This document shows, one piece after another, positions 1-5,724 of a stretch of 28,652 nt of DNA (positions are counted from its first letter, which is position 1; every line of letters starts with the position of its first letter). Source of the stretch: JBBATK01 sp046297095 (lineage in GTDB: Bacteria > Bacteroidota > Ignavibacteria > Kapaibacteriales > NICIL-2); assembly GCA_046297095.1 (NCBI GenBank), contig JBKCNS010000016.1, positions 1 to 28,652 on the forward strand, given 5' to 3'. Made by a program: the position numbers and the translations under genes. The notes beneath the pieces are model-generated. The model was not told where the DNA came from, made no database searches, and worked only from the letters and a program-made list of their open reading frames with translations.

Positions 1-71
1 AAAAAAGCACCGGATTGCTAATTCGGCGTAGGGTTAACTCCTTACCGCAGGTTCGAATCCTGTCCTCTCCG
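1..71 (+). tRNA. tRNA-Ser(GCU), 3' part, cut by window edge
   Basis: The anticodon arm is CCGGA-TTGCTAA-TTCGG, giving anticodon GCT. It is followed by a long variable arm, a T arm (GCAGG 47-51, loop TTCGAAT 52-58, CCTGT 59-63), the acceptor 3' strand CCTCTCC (64-70) and discriminator G71. No CCA is encoded. The long variable arm fits a class II tRNA, and GCU with that arm means serine. The acceptor 5' strand and most of the D arm lie before the window. It could be a host gene used as a phage integration site, or a phage tRNA; the window cannot tell which. Confidence 0.85.
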
Positions 72-73
72 CT

Positions 74-139
74 AAGAAACGTGATCGGCTTGGCGCTTCC
101 TTTGTCGCGTCATCTGCTACCCGGTCGCGTTTCTTTTTT
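74..139 (+). terminator. Intrinsic terminator after tRNA-Ser
   Basis: Bases 74-88 (AAGAAACGTGATCGG) pair with 121-135 over 15 positions, with only two G-T wobbles. The loop is 32 nt, and the 3' arm runs into six T residues (134-139). It starts three bases after the tRNA end and separates tRNA transcription from the phage-type genes downstream. Confidence 0.8.
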
Positions 140-144
140 GGAGA

Positions 145-173
145 TTGAATTACCTTTATAGGTCAACTATAGT
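145..173 (+). promoter_or_regulatory. sigma70-like promoter
   Basis: TTGAAT (145-150) and TATAGT (168-173) are separated by exactly 17 bases, which closely matches the sigma70 consensus. The expected transcription start is near 180, on or beside the first ATG of the next gene, so that mRNA could be leaderless. Confidence 0.55.
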
Positions 174-179
174 AGAGGC

Positions 180-401
180 ATGTTGCAAATGCTAGGAAAA
201 AAATACTACACGGTCGCCCAAGCCGCTGAATTAGCCGGTTGCACGGTCAGCTACGTGCGTCGATTGCTTCGAGAGAACGCAATCGCAGGCGAAAAAATAG
301 GGCAGCGAGCGTGGGTTATCCCAGCAAATCAACTCGAAGTTCTAAAAAATTCCCCAACAGGAAAAACAGGACGGCCAAGATCAGGAAAAAAATCTTTGTA
401 G
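180..401 (+). CDS. Small excisionase/MerR-type HTH DNA-binding protein
   Basis: This is a 73-residue basic protein. Residues 9-50 (YYTVAQAAELAGCTVSYVRR onward) have the look of the excisionase-family winged HTH: 'TVAQAAELAGCTVSYVRRLL' is the helix-turn-helix, and 'GQRAWVIPANQLE' is the wing and following strand. The C-terminal tail is rich in Lys, Arg and Gly. ATG180 sits right at the predicted transcription start, with GAGG only two bases upstream. ATG189 is an alternative with GAGG about 10 bases upstream. Known roles of such proteins are recombination directionality or transcriptional control. Lying just inside a tRNA boundary fits an excisionase, but no integrase is visible here. Confidence 0.75.
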   Translation: MLQMLGKKYYTVAQAAELAGCTVSYVRRLLRENAIAGEKIGQRAWVIPANQLEVLKNSPTGKTGRPRSGKKSL

Positions 402-406
402 CGGTC

Positions 407-434
407 TTGCGTATTGTTCCGATATAGGTAATAT
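407..434 (+). promoter_or_regulatory. Candidate promoter of the csrA-recombination operon
   Basis: TTGCGT (407-412) and TAATAT (429-434) are separated by 16 bases. The predicted start near 441 would give a leader of roughly 110 nt before the CsrA-like gene. The match is moderate, and no other promoter candidate stands out in this gap. Confidence 0.35.
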
Positions 435-474
435 TAAACGCGTCGTTGCAAGCTGTAGCAGGCGAGTAACGATG

Positions 475-548
475 ACGGAAACGACAAAGGCTTCTTGAGG
501 GATGCTCCCTCGATGAGCCATAGGTGGTGGCTTTAACCAGGAGCAATG
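475..548 (+). promoter_or_regulatory. Structured leader of the CsrA-like gene
   Basis: The untranslated leader holds two hairpins just before the start codon: GAGGGA-TGC-TCCCTC (497-511) and AGCCA-TAGGTGG-TGGCT (516-532). It also has an ACGGA at 475-479, which fits the ANGGA core bound by CsrA proteins, and a CAGGAG ribosome binding site (537-542) that itself contains GGA. CsrA proteins are known to repress translation by binding GGA motifs over ribosome binding sites. Autoregulation here is inferred only from these motifs. Confidence 0.4.
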
Positions 549-550
549 AA

Positions 551-874
551 ATGCTTGTACTTACTCGCAAGCGCGGGGAGAGTGTGCGCGTAGGAGACAG
601 TGTGGAAATCACGCTGTTGGATACTCGCAGGGACAAGGCTCGGATCGGTATTACCGCGCCGGGTCAAGTGATCTTGAGAGCCGATGCAGTCGATCGTGAC
701 GCATCGCCTCGAAAGGTCCGCGTGATGCGCATGGATCGCACCATGTGCGAAGTAGACGCCAAGTTCATGGCGGACTACGCCGAGGTGTTGATGTTTGCTC
801 GGGCAAAGGATGGCGTCTATGTGCCGTCCTGCGATCTGGCTCAGTACGAGGCCGGAAAGCGAGGTGTGGCATGA
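551..874 (+). CDS. csrA: CsrA-like RNA-binding protein with C-terminal extension
   Basis: Residues 1-50 match the carbon storage regulator fold: MLVLTRKRGESVRVGD at the N-terminus, then RIGITAP (residues 31-37), which is the family signature. L4, R6, G9, E10, G15-D16 and R31-IG are kept. The arginine that E. coli CsrA has at position 44 appears here at 43 (VILRADAV). CsrA is normally about 60-70 residues; this protein has 107, with an extra 50 residues or so containing two Met-rich stretches and a Cys. The start is ATG551 with AGGAG nine bases upstream, not the upstream GTG in the same frame. Its stop overlaps the next gene (ATGA). The likely role is post-transcriptional control of phage or host mRNAs; the function of the extension is unknown. 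Confidence 0.85.
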   Translation: MLVLTRKRGESVRVGDSVEITLLDTRRDKARIGITAPGQVILRADAVDRDASPRKVRVMRMDRTMCEVDAKFMADYAEVLMFARAKDGVYVPSCDLAQYEAGKRGVA

Positions 875-1758
875 GTGTCGCATCTATCGGACTTTCGGAC
901 GAAGCGTTGGATGAACGTCGCAAGGGGATTGGAGCCTCGGACGTGGCTGGGATCCTCGGTGTCGATCCATGGCGTTCCCCATGGGATGTGTGGGCCGACA
1001 AGCGGGGACTCGTCGAACCCTGGAAGGGGAATCAGGCGACCAAGATTGGTCAGTACCTCGAACGGGCAGTGATCGATTACGCGGAAGCGGAGTTGGGATC
1101 GCTCGCCCGCAATGTGCGAGTGCCGTATCTCGGTGGGAATCCGGTCGTGGCAACGCTCGATGCGTTGACTGAGGATGGGAATCCCGTCGAAATCAAGACG
1201 GCGGGAATGACGGGACCGCTGGCACCTTACTGGGGTGACGCGGGAACGGACCAGATCCCCGAGCACTATCTTTGCCAAGTGCATACGCAACTGCTCTGCA
1301 CGGGTGCCGATATGGCGTTTCTTTACGCTCTGCTTGGTGGTCGCGGCATCGTCCGCTACGAGATCCCACGCCATGACGATCTGTGCGAGACGCTAGCCGA
1401 CACGCTTTTGGAATGGTGGGATCGCCATATTGTCCATGGCGAAGAACCGTCACGGGAGAAGGCTAGTCTGGACATCGTGAAGCGGTTCCGGCGTGTGCCC
1501 GAGAAGGTCGTCGGTCTTGGCGACGACCTGAGGTTTTTGCTGGCGTCGAAGGAAAACCTCGCAGCCGAAGCTAAAGACATCAAGGAGCGTCAGGAGGAAT
1601 GCGACAAGCAACTTCTGTTGGCTCTCGGTGATGCCGAGGTTGGCATGTTCGCCGATGGCACCAAGGTGTCGTACCTCGAACAGCATCGGAAGGGCTACAC
1701 GGTGGAGCCGTCCAGTTACCGAGTCCTGCGAATTGCGAAGGCGAAGGTGAAGAAATGA
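871..1758 (+). CDS. YqaJ-type phage exonuclease
   Basis: This 295-residue protein belongs to the YqaJ/lambda-exonuclease family. The N-terminal GIGASDVAGILGVDPW (residues 19-34) is the typical opening motif. E64 (GQYLERAV), D97 (TLDAL) and E107-I-K109 match the PD-(D/E)XK nuclease centre that binds two metals. The family digests one strand of linear duplex DNA 5' to 3', leaving a 3' tail for an annealing protein. The C-terminal third (residues 215-260) is rich in Lys and Glu, a likely helical region. ATG871 overlaps the csrA stop (ATGA), and the gene overlaps the downstream annealase by four bases, so the two are translationally coupled. This is the usual exo-bet arrangement. Confidence 0.9.
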   Translation: MSVASIGLSDEALDERRKGIGASDVAGILGVDPWRSPWDVWADKRGLVEPWKGNQATKIGQYLERAVIDYAEAELGSLARNVRVPYLGGNPVVATLDALTEDGNPVEIKTAGMTGPLAPYWGDAGTDQIPEHYLCQVHTQLLCTGADMAFLYALLGGRGIVRYEIPRHDDLCETLADTLLEWWDRHIVHGEEPSREKASLDIVKRFRRVPEKVVGLGDDLRFLLASKENLAAEAKDIKERQEECDKQLLLALGDAEVGMFADGTKVSYLEQHRKGYTVEPSSYRVLRIAKAKVKK

Positions 1759-2453
1759 GTGCAGTTGAAGAAGTCGGAATTGCTAAGAGCACCGAACGCA
1801 AAAGCGTTCTGAGGGATTTGGCTCACCAGTACGGCATGGAGCCAGAGGCGTTCGAGGCGACGATCCGGGCGACGGTGGTCCCCAAGGAATGCACTCGGGA
1901 GCAACTAGCGGCGTTTATGCTTGTGGCTAAGGAGTACAACCTGAACCCATTGACGAAGGAGATCTACGCTTTCCCGACCAAGGGTGGCGGGATCCAACCC
2001 ATAGTTAGCGTGGACGGCTGGCTTAACTTGGCGAACTCCCATCCGATGATGGACGGCATGGAGTTCGAGGACCACTTTGACGCCGGGACGTTGATCGCGG
2101 TAACAGCGGTGATCTACCGCAAGGATCGCAGGCACGCAAGCAAGGTGACGGAGTACCTTGCTGAGTGCAAGCGGAATACCGACGTGTGGCGTCAGTGGCC
2201 TGCCAGGATGCTACGCCACAAGGCCGCGATCCAGTGCATCCGCTATGCGTTCGGCTTTGCGGGCATCATGGAGGTTGACGAGTACGAGCGCATGATCGCG
2301 GTAGAGACGACGTTGACGGTGGATGCGGTGCCTGCTCCATCGTCGCGTACAGAATCGCTGAAGCAGAGGATCGGCGTGATTACTCCGGCCCCGGTGGTCT
2401 CCGAGGCGGAAGATTTAGTGGAAGCCGAGCCGCAAGCTGAGGACCAGGAATGA
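1755..2453 (+). CDS. bet: Bet/RecT-family single-strand annealing protein
   Basis: This 232-residue protein strongly resembles lambda Red-beta in its core: FMLVAKEYNLNPLTKEIYAF, then PTKGGGIQPIVSVDGW, HPMMDGMEF, and later MLRHKAAIQCIRYAFGFAGI. These are hallmark blocks of the Bet branch of the RecT superfamily. Such proteins coat the single strands made by the partner exonuclease and anneal them to complementary DNA during replication or recombination. The C-terminal 40 residues are acidic and probably flexible. It overlaps the exonuclease by ATGA and the following gene by four bases. Confidence 0.92.
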   Translation: MSAVEEVGIAKSTERKSVLRDLAHQYGMEPEAFEATIRATVVPKECTREQLAAFMLVAKEYNLNPLTKEIYAFPTKGGGIQPIVSVDGWLNLANSHPMMDGMEFEDHFDAGTLIAVTAVIYRKDRRHASKVTEYLAECKRNTDVWRQWPARMLRHKAAIQCIRYAFGFAGIMEVDEYERMIAVETTLTVDAVPAPSSRTESLKQRIGVITPAPVVSEAEDLVEAEPQAEDQE

Positions 2454-2779
2454 GCACTGGCGATCTGTTTGAATGGGCTAAACGTGCTAGGGCTTCGGAT
2501 CCCGAGACTTCCAAGGAAGCGGCGATCGAGACGAGAGTTTCGGTTGCGATTCGCAGATCACAGTTTCTTGAGGGTTTGACGCGGTGTGGTGGATTGGCCA
2601 CGGCGCGCGAGGCAGCATCACAGATCGCCAACGGAAATATCACGCTGCACGATTCGATTCGGAAGCGAGCTAAGGAACTGGAAAAGCTCGGTCTGATCCG
2701 GGCTGTTGGATCGCGACTGTGTTCCGTCAGTGGGCACAGCGCGACCGTTTACGAGCATGGTGGCACATTAGGAGTATAG
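2450..2779 (+). CDS. Small winged-helix-like protein of the recombination operon
   Basis: The protein has 109 residues. Residues 18-32 (DPETSKEAAIE) resemble the short start motif of phage proteins that sit beside recombination genes. Residues 40-100 look like a winged helix: an ATAREAASQ helix, a recognition-type helix with SIRKRAKELEKLGLIRAVG, then a beta-wing (SRLCSVSGHSATVYE). It is the last gene of the operon and is followed by a terminator-like hairpin. It is probably a DNA-binding regulator or recombination accessory protein. No exact family can be named. Confidence 0.7.
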   Translation: MSTGDLFEWAKRARASDPETSKEAAIETRVSVAIRRSQFLEGLTRCGGLATAREAASQIANGNITLHDSIRKRAKELEKLGLIRAVGSRLCSVSGHSATVYEHGGTLGV

Positions 2780-2800
2780 ACACCACAACGACAACTCCCG

Positions 2801-2824
2801 GCCCCGTGGGAAGCGGGGCATTTT
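2801..2824 (+). terminator. Hairpin with short T-run after the recombination operon
   Basis: GCCCCG (2801-2806), loop TGGGAAG and CGGGGC (2814-2819) form a perfect 6-bp GC stem followed by ATTTTC. It lies 22 bases after the operon's last stop and 34 bases before the next gene. The T-run is only four, so termination may be partial. Confidence 0.55.
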
Positions 2825-2857
2825 CGAACAACCAACAATGTAAGGGGATAAAAAAAG

Positions 2858-3181
2858 ATGAAACGCGAAGAATTGGTAGTGGCGTTGCGGACTTTGGCGG
2901 ATGCGGTTGAGGCTCTGCCTGAAGAGATCGCTGAGCGCGTCAAAGTGGAGGCTCGATTTTACAAGGCCACAACGATTGATGAATTGCGCAGGCTGTGCGA
3001 AGTGTTCCCCGGAACCCGAAAGGTGATCGACTTGATTCATAGCGAAGTAGGAGCCATCGAAAGTTCGCTCGGGCCAATTCACGCAGTGTTGTACTACGAT
3101 CGCGCAGTACTTGGACAGAAGGTGACGGTGTCAGAAGCCGATTTGTCACTTCTCGACGCTCCGCAGCCGGTCGAAGTCTAG
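2858..3181 (+). CDS. Hypothetical acidic helical protein
   Basis: The protein has 107 residues, with AAGGGG nine bases before ATG2858. The N-terminal half is acidic and helical (EELVVALRTLADAVEALPEE). The middle has a possible second helical pair (TTIDELRRLCEVFPGTRKVI). No catalytic motif, membrane segment or Cys cluster is visible; there is one Cys only. It starts the next transcription unit, directly before the replication-initiator-like gene. Function unknown. Confidence 0.7.
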   Translation: MKREELVVALRTLADAVEALPEEIAERVKVEARFYKATTIDELRRLCEVFPGTRKVIDLIHSEVGAIESSLGPIHAVLYYDRAVLGQKVTVSEADLSLLDAPQPVEV

Positions 3182-3216
3182 TTAGGGCAGGGCCGGTTCT
3201 TTGGAGGAGGCACAAC

Positions 3217-4089
3217 ATGAAAGTTGGCACGATGGATCTGTTGAAGTTCAAGCGATTGGTGCGACGGCTCAAGGAGTCGAACCGAGGCGTTGTCGGACTG
3301 CTTGAAATGCTCTGGGCGGGTGTGGCGAAGAATTGCCCTCGGGGCGACATAGGTCGCTTCTGTAACGAAGACATCGCGGTCATGGTGGATTGGGACGGGG
3401 ACGCGGACGATCTGGTCGCAGCCCTCGTTGAATGTCGGTGGCTCGATGAAGACGACGAGTGCCGTCTGGTCGTTCATGATTGGGCCGACCATTGCCCGAA
3501 CTACCTCAAGGCCAACATTAACCGATTGGGGGGGTTCTTCGGGAGGCGCTTGGACGTTTCGACTGTTTCGACTGTTGAGCCTGAGACCCCACCTAAGACC
3601 CCCTCTAAGACCCACCCTGAGCCCGGGCCTATGGGGGGGGCTATGAGGGAGTCTTCGCGCGCGCAGATCTTACCAAGTCTATCCTTACCTATCCAAGTCT
3701 ATCCACATCTAACCACATCTAACCACATCCAACCTAACCAAACCAAGCCAAGCCAAGCTGAGTGGTTGGAGAAGTGGGGGGTGGTAGTTGATGAGGATTT
3801 TCTCGAGCGGGTAAGAGTCGAAGCGAATCGCTTCGCGAAATTGCCGAGACCGCCTGAAAACCGCGATGTAGTGTGGAGGGCGTGTTTCGTGGCTACTGTG
3901 CTCGATTGTCGCGAAGTAGTGGCTGATTCTTGCGATGCGATTAGGAACGGCACGGCGAAGAAACCGATTGCGTACCTGGAAGGTGCAATGCGCAAAGCCT
4001 GCGAACTTCATGGCGAGGAGTACGACGCGATCAAGAAGCTGGCATCTCCGACGCCACCACCTAAACCGTTGACGATGATCCACGGTTGA
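3217..4089 (+). CDS. Phage replication-initiator-like (replisome organiser) protein
   Basis: This 290-residue protein has GGAGG 12 bases upstream. Residues 1-107 resemble the N-terminal winged-helix DNA-binding domain of phage replisome organisers: 'GTMDLLKFKRLVRRL', 'VVGLLEMLWAGVAKNCPRGDIGRF', 'DDLVAALVECRWLDEDDECRLVVHDWADHCPNYL'. Residues 108-185 are a low-complexity Pro/Thr/Ser/Gln linker encoded by tandem DNA repeats. Residues 186-290 form a helical C-terminal domain of the type that recruits a helicase or loader (RVRVEANRFAKLPRPPENRD, KPIAYLEGAMRKACELHGEE). In lambda, protein O is also linker-split and carries the origin inside its gene. The link to replication is inferred from architecture and place. 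Runs of G7 (3528-3534) and G8 (3633-3640) lie in the linker-coding part. Confidence 0.65.
   Translation: MKVGTMDLLKFKRLVRRLKESNRGVVGLLEMLWAGVAKNCPRGDIGRFCNEDIAVMVDWDGDADDLVAALVECRWLDEDDECRLVVHDWADHCPNYLKANINRLGGFFGRRLDVSTVSTVEPETPPKTPSKTHPEPGPMGGAMRESSRAQILPSLSLPIQVYPHLTTSNHIQPNQTKPSQAEWLEKWGVVVDEDFLERVRVEANRFAKLPRPPENRDVVWRACFVATVLDCREVVADSCDAIRNGTAKKPIAYLEGAMRKACELHGEEYDAIKKLASPTPPPKPLTMIHG
3673..3744 (+). repeat. Iteron-like tandem repeats inside the replication gene; candidate origin
   Basis: CCAAGTCTATCC occurs at 3673-3684 and again at 3693-3704, a 20-bp step, with another CTATCC at 3689. They are followed by ACATCTAACC at 3705-3714 and 3715-3724, ACATCCAACC at 3725-3734 and a weaker copy to 3744. 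Bases 3698-3746 contain no G at all on this strand. The layout (iterons, then a strand-skewed tract, inside the initiator gene) is like the lambda origin in gene O. Confidence 0.55.
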
Positions 4090-4106
4090 GTTTCATAGGA
4101 GCAAAC

Positions 4107-4352
4107 ATGGACGAGGATAAAAAGCTATTGATGGCGATCGCGACATCGTTTGTTGTCCACCAGTGTGACACATGCCATTGGTGGACAGATGTGCTTGGCA
4201 CTATAGACGGGAGAGCGGTCTGCGTGTGGCATACAGGCTTGCGTGACAACAAGGTGCGCAAGGTAGATTTCTCTGGAAAGAAGTCCATGCGAACAACTGC
4301 CGATTTTGGTTGCGTCTGCTGGCAAATGGACGAACGGAAAAAGTCCCGATAA
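4107..4352 (+). CDS. Small Cys-rich hypothetical protein
   Basis: The protein has 81 residues. The start is ATG4107, with AGGAG seven bases upstream; an in-frame TTG at 4086 is less likely. Cysteines fall in 'CDTCHWWTD' (a C-x2-C plus His), a single Cys in 'AVCVWH', and 'GCVCWQ' near the C-terminus. Together they could hold a zinc ion. Trp is also frequent. The gene follows the replication gene by 17 bases. No family recognised. Confidence 0.6.
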   Translation: MDEDKKLLMAIATSFVVHQCDTCHWWTDVLGTIDGRAVCVWHTGLRDNKVRKVDFSGKKSMRTTADFGCVCWQMDERKKSR

Positions 4353-4399
4353 CGCTTGTAATCACACGGTTGCCGCGTGTGAGTATCGTTGAGGAAACA

Positions 4400-4428
4400 G
4401 CCGGACGGCAACTCCGGTGCATTTTTTT
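4400..4428 (+). terminator. Hairpin plus T7 in the gap before the 82-aa gene
   Basis: GCCGGA (4400-4405) pairs with TCCGGT (4413-4418) around a 7-nt loop, followed by GCA and seven T residues (4422-4428). A second hairpin, CACACG-GTTGCCG-CGTGTG, lies upstream at about 4364-4382. The T-run ends only 15 bases before the next ATG, so this may act as an attenuator for that gene rather than a full stop. Confidence 0.55.
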
Positions 4429-4443
4429 GTTAGGTGGTGAATT

Positions 4444-4692
4444 ATGGCAGATTTCTACGTTACGGAAGAACGAGCAATGGCGACTGGAATAGCGGGCGAT
4501 TGGCCGCGAGTGATTCCGAAACCAGATAACCCCAACGGGCGACTGGTGAAGCTCGAAGGATTGCAACAGCGAATGGACGGAGTGATCGAGGAGCTGACGA
4601 GATTGAATGGCATGGCGGCGATACCGGATCAACAACGGAGAATCATCGGCGATCTCGCTGGTGTCATGCGGTCAGTGTTTTCGTCCACCTAA
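4444..4692 (+). CDS. Small hypothetical protein
   Basis: The protein has 82 residues, with AGGTGG nine bases before ATG4444. The C-terminal half (residues 37-80) is a likely amphipathic helix pair: 'LVKLEGLQQRMDGVIEELTRL' then 'DQQRRIIGDLAGVMRSVF'. No Cys, no membrane segment and no recognisable domain. It sits between a terminator-like hairpin and a strongly AGGAGG-led small reading frame. Function unknown. Confidence 0.55.
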   Translation: MADFYVTEERAMATGIAGDWPRVIPKPDNPNGRLVKLEGLQQRMDGVIEELTRLNGMAAIPDQQRRIIGDLAGVMRSVFSST

Positions 4693-4728
4693 CGCACAGG
4701 ATAACCCAGTGCGAGGAGGAGATTAACA

Positions 4729-4914
4729 ATGACAGAAGACACTAACGAGCACTTGGGTTCATCCGATTGTTCGTCAGGGTTCTGCGGCGTGTGGGAAACG
4801 CTGACAAACGAAGATGCTACCTACCGTCAGCGTAAGTCGTTTCAGTACGTCGCTGGTGGTCAGAACGGTGTGCAAGAAGCAGGTTCGAATCCTGCCAGAA
4901 CCATTGGCATCTGA
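4729..4914 (+). CDS. Doubtful 61-aa reading frame over a tRNA-like element
   Basis: ATG4729 has an excellent ribosome binding site (GAGGAGGAG, 8 bases upstream), which argues for translation. The last residues, EAGSNPARTIGI, are just what a tRNA T arm looks like when read as protein, and bases 4778-4903 look tRNA-derived. Either a short real peptide overlaps the element, or the frame is accidental and the strong site serves some other product. No domain is visible. Confidence 0.3.
   Translation: MTEDTNEHLGSSDCSSGFCGVWETLTNEDATYRQRKSFQYVAGGQNGVQEAGSNPARTIGI
4778..4903 (+). other. tRNA-like element (T arm and acceptor stem)
   Basis: GCAGG-TTCGAAT-CCTGC (4879-4895) is a perfect T arm with a canonical loop. 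It runs directly into CAGAACC (4896-4902) plus A4903. CAGAACC is the exact complement of GGTTCTG at 4778-4784, making a 7-bp acceptor stem. A possible D arm follows (GCGT-GTGGGAA-ACGC, 4787-4801). The remaining 76 nt contain no normal 5-bp/7-nt anticodon arm; instead GCTGAC and GTCAGC pair around a 20-nt loop. It shares GCAGGTTCGAATCCTG with the tRNA-Ser end at the left edge. It could be a degenerate or expanded tRNA, a tRNA mimic, or an attachment-site remnant. Confidence 0.45.
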
Positions 4915-5110
4915 AAAATTGATGCCCGTCGTCAGAGGGTCGCTTGACGAAGCGATTAACGTACTGGCGTCCTGTTCGAGGATAGAAGAACGAGCGAAAC
5001 GTACTAGCGGCGTCGGCCCGACTAGGGTGTGCGTGACAGCCGGAGAGACGGCAATTTTACAAGACGAACGCTCGGATTCACCGAGCCGAATAAGAAAGAG
5101 GTAAACGAGA
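4904..5110 (+). other. Stretch without a convincing gene; several hairpins
   Basis: No well-supported gene is seen. A 60-codon frame from ATG4922 to 5104 lacks a ribosome binding site and any recognisable domain. Perfect short hairpins occur: TCGCTT-GACG-AAGCGA (4940-4955) and GCTCGG-ATTCA-CCGAGC (5070-5086). With the tRNA-like element before it, the region could make a structured RNA, or simply be a leader for the gene at 5111. Confidence 0.3.
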
Positions 5111-5557
5111 ATGAGCGAGACGAATGAGGCTTCGGTGCAATCCGTTGTTCGTTTACATGAGGGACGTATGCCATGCGGAAAGGAGTGCTCGCAAGACGCT
5201 TCCAGGTGGGTCACACATTTGACGTGGACGGATGCTTCAGAGTTGGGTCCGGTGTACGGGTATCTGGTTCTCATTGCAGACAGGCACGGATACGTCAACG
5301 TGTTGGATTTGCGAAGACCGGAAGGAGAGGTTCCAGGATCGGTTACGGATGAAGAGCAATGGAAGAGGACGAAGGAGGCATTGGCGCGAAACAATGCGAA
5401 ATGGTGGGCGTACCTGCCAGTTTCTCCACCCGTCAATGTGGATGCGGTTCCGTGGGCGTGGAGGGAAGATAACAAGCCGGTGCCAGTCGAGGCGAACGAC
5501 CCGCCAAAAGCGGATTTGATATGGGCAAGGAACTTGCCACACAAACTGGTGAAGTAA
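5111..5557 (+). CDS. Hypothetical phage protein, 148 aa
   Basis: The start ATG5111 has AGAGG about 10 bases upstream. The N-terminal part has two Cys ('RMPCGKECSQD'). The middle holds a beta-rich stretch (GPVYGYLVLIADRHGYVNVLD). The C-terminal 70 residues are rich in Trp and Pro (KWWAYLPVSPPVNVDAVPWAW). It is soluble, without a signal peptide. No family recognised. It is the last gene before the 32-bp repeat array. Confidence 0.6.
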   Translation: MSETNEASVQSVVRLHEGRMPCGKECSQDASRWVTHLTWTDASELGPVYGYLVLIADRHGYVNVLDLRRPEGEVPGSVTDEEQWKRTKEALARNNAKWWAYLPVSPPVNVDAVPWAWREDNKPVPVEANDPPKADLIWARNLPHKLVK

Positions 5558-5570
5558 ACGAACAATAGAT

Positions 5571-5690
5571 TCTCCCTGGCTCAGCCGGGGAGAAAACCGG
5601 GGAAACCTCGGCTGAGCCGGGGAGAATGTCGCCAATAACTCGGCTGAGGTGGGGATAATGTCCGGCGAGATTATGCTGAGTTGGGGGGGG
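5571..5690. repeat. Four direct repeats with exact 32-bp period, plus palindromes
   Basis: Copies of a GGCTGAGCCGGGGAGA-like unit begin at 5578, 5610, 5642 and 5674, each 32 bp apart, decaying towards the right. Copies 2 and 3 extend into (A)ATGTC. Copy 1 has GGCTCAGCCG and copy 2 CGGCTGAGCC, so together they form a perfect 10-bp inverted repeat. Copy 1 is also the right arm of a hairpin TCTCCCTGGC-TCA-GCCGGGGAGA (5571-5593). The period is not a multiple of three and no gene covers it, so it is non-coding: a protein-binding array, origin or control region. Confidence 0.75.
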
Positions 5691-5724
5691 CGTTGGAATC
5701 GGGAAGTGTTTTGAGGGATCATCG

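Noticed and set aside
745..870. Longer exonuclease start at 745
   Set aside because: The extra residues are read from the CsrA gene in another frame and lack family similarity; ATG871 fits the ATGA overlap and the YqaJ start.
3528..3640. Programmed frameshift at the G7 and G8 runs of the replication gene
   Set aside because: The zero frame continues through both into a plausible C-terminal domain, while the shifted frame ends soon at 3646 without any useful product.
4570..4903. tmRNA
   Set aside because: The T arm and acceptor resemble a tmRNA end, but no matching 5' part lies about 330 bases upstream, where a coding gene is found, and no tag peptide is visible.
4814..5104. 96-codon frame starting inside the tRNA-like element
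   Set aside because: It has no ribosome binding site, and its first part (KKQVRILPEPL) is a typical artefact of reading a tRNA T arm; the rest has no recognisable domain.
4774..5565. Long minus-strand frame of 263 codons
   Set aside because: It runs opposite to the well-started 5111 gene and the tRNA-like element, contains the usual artefact of an antisense tRNA T arm, and has no convincing domain or ribosome binding site.
5571..5690. CRISPR array
   Set aside because: The 32-bp periodic units abut each other without unique spacers, decay in sequence, and no cas genes are present.
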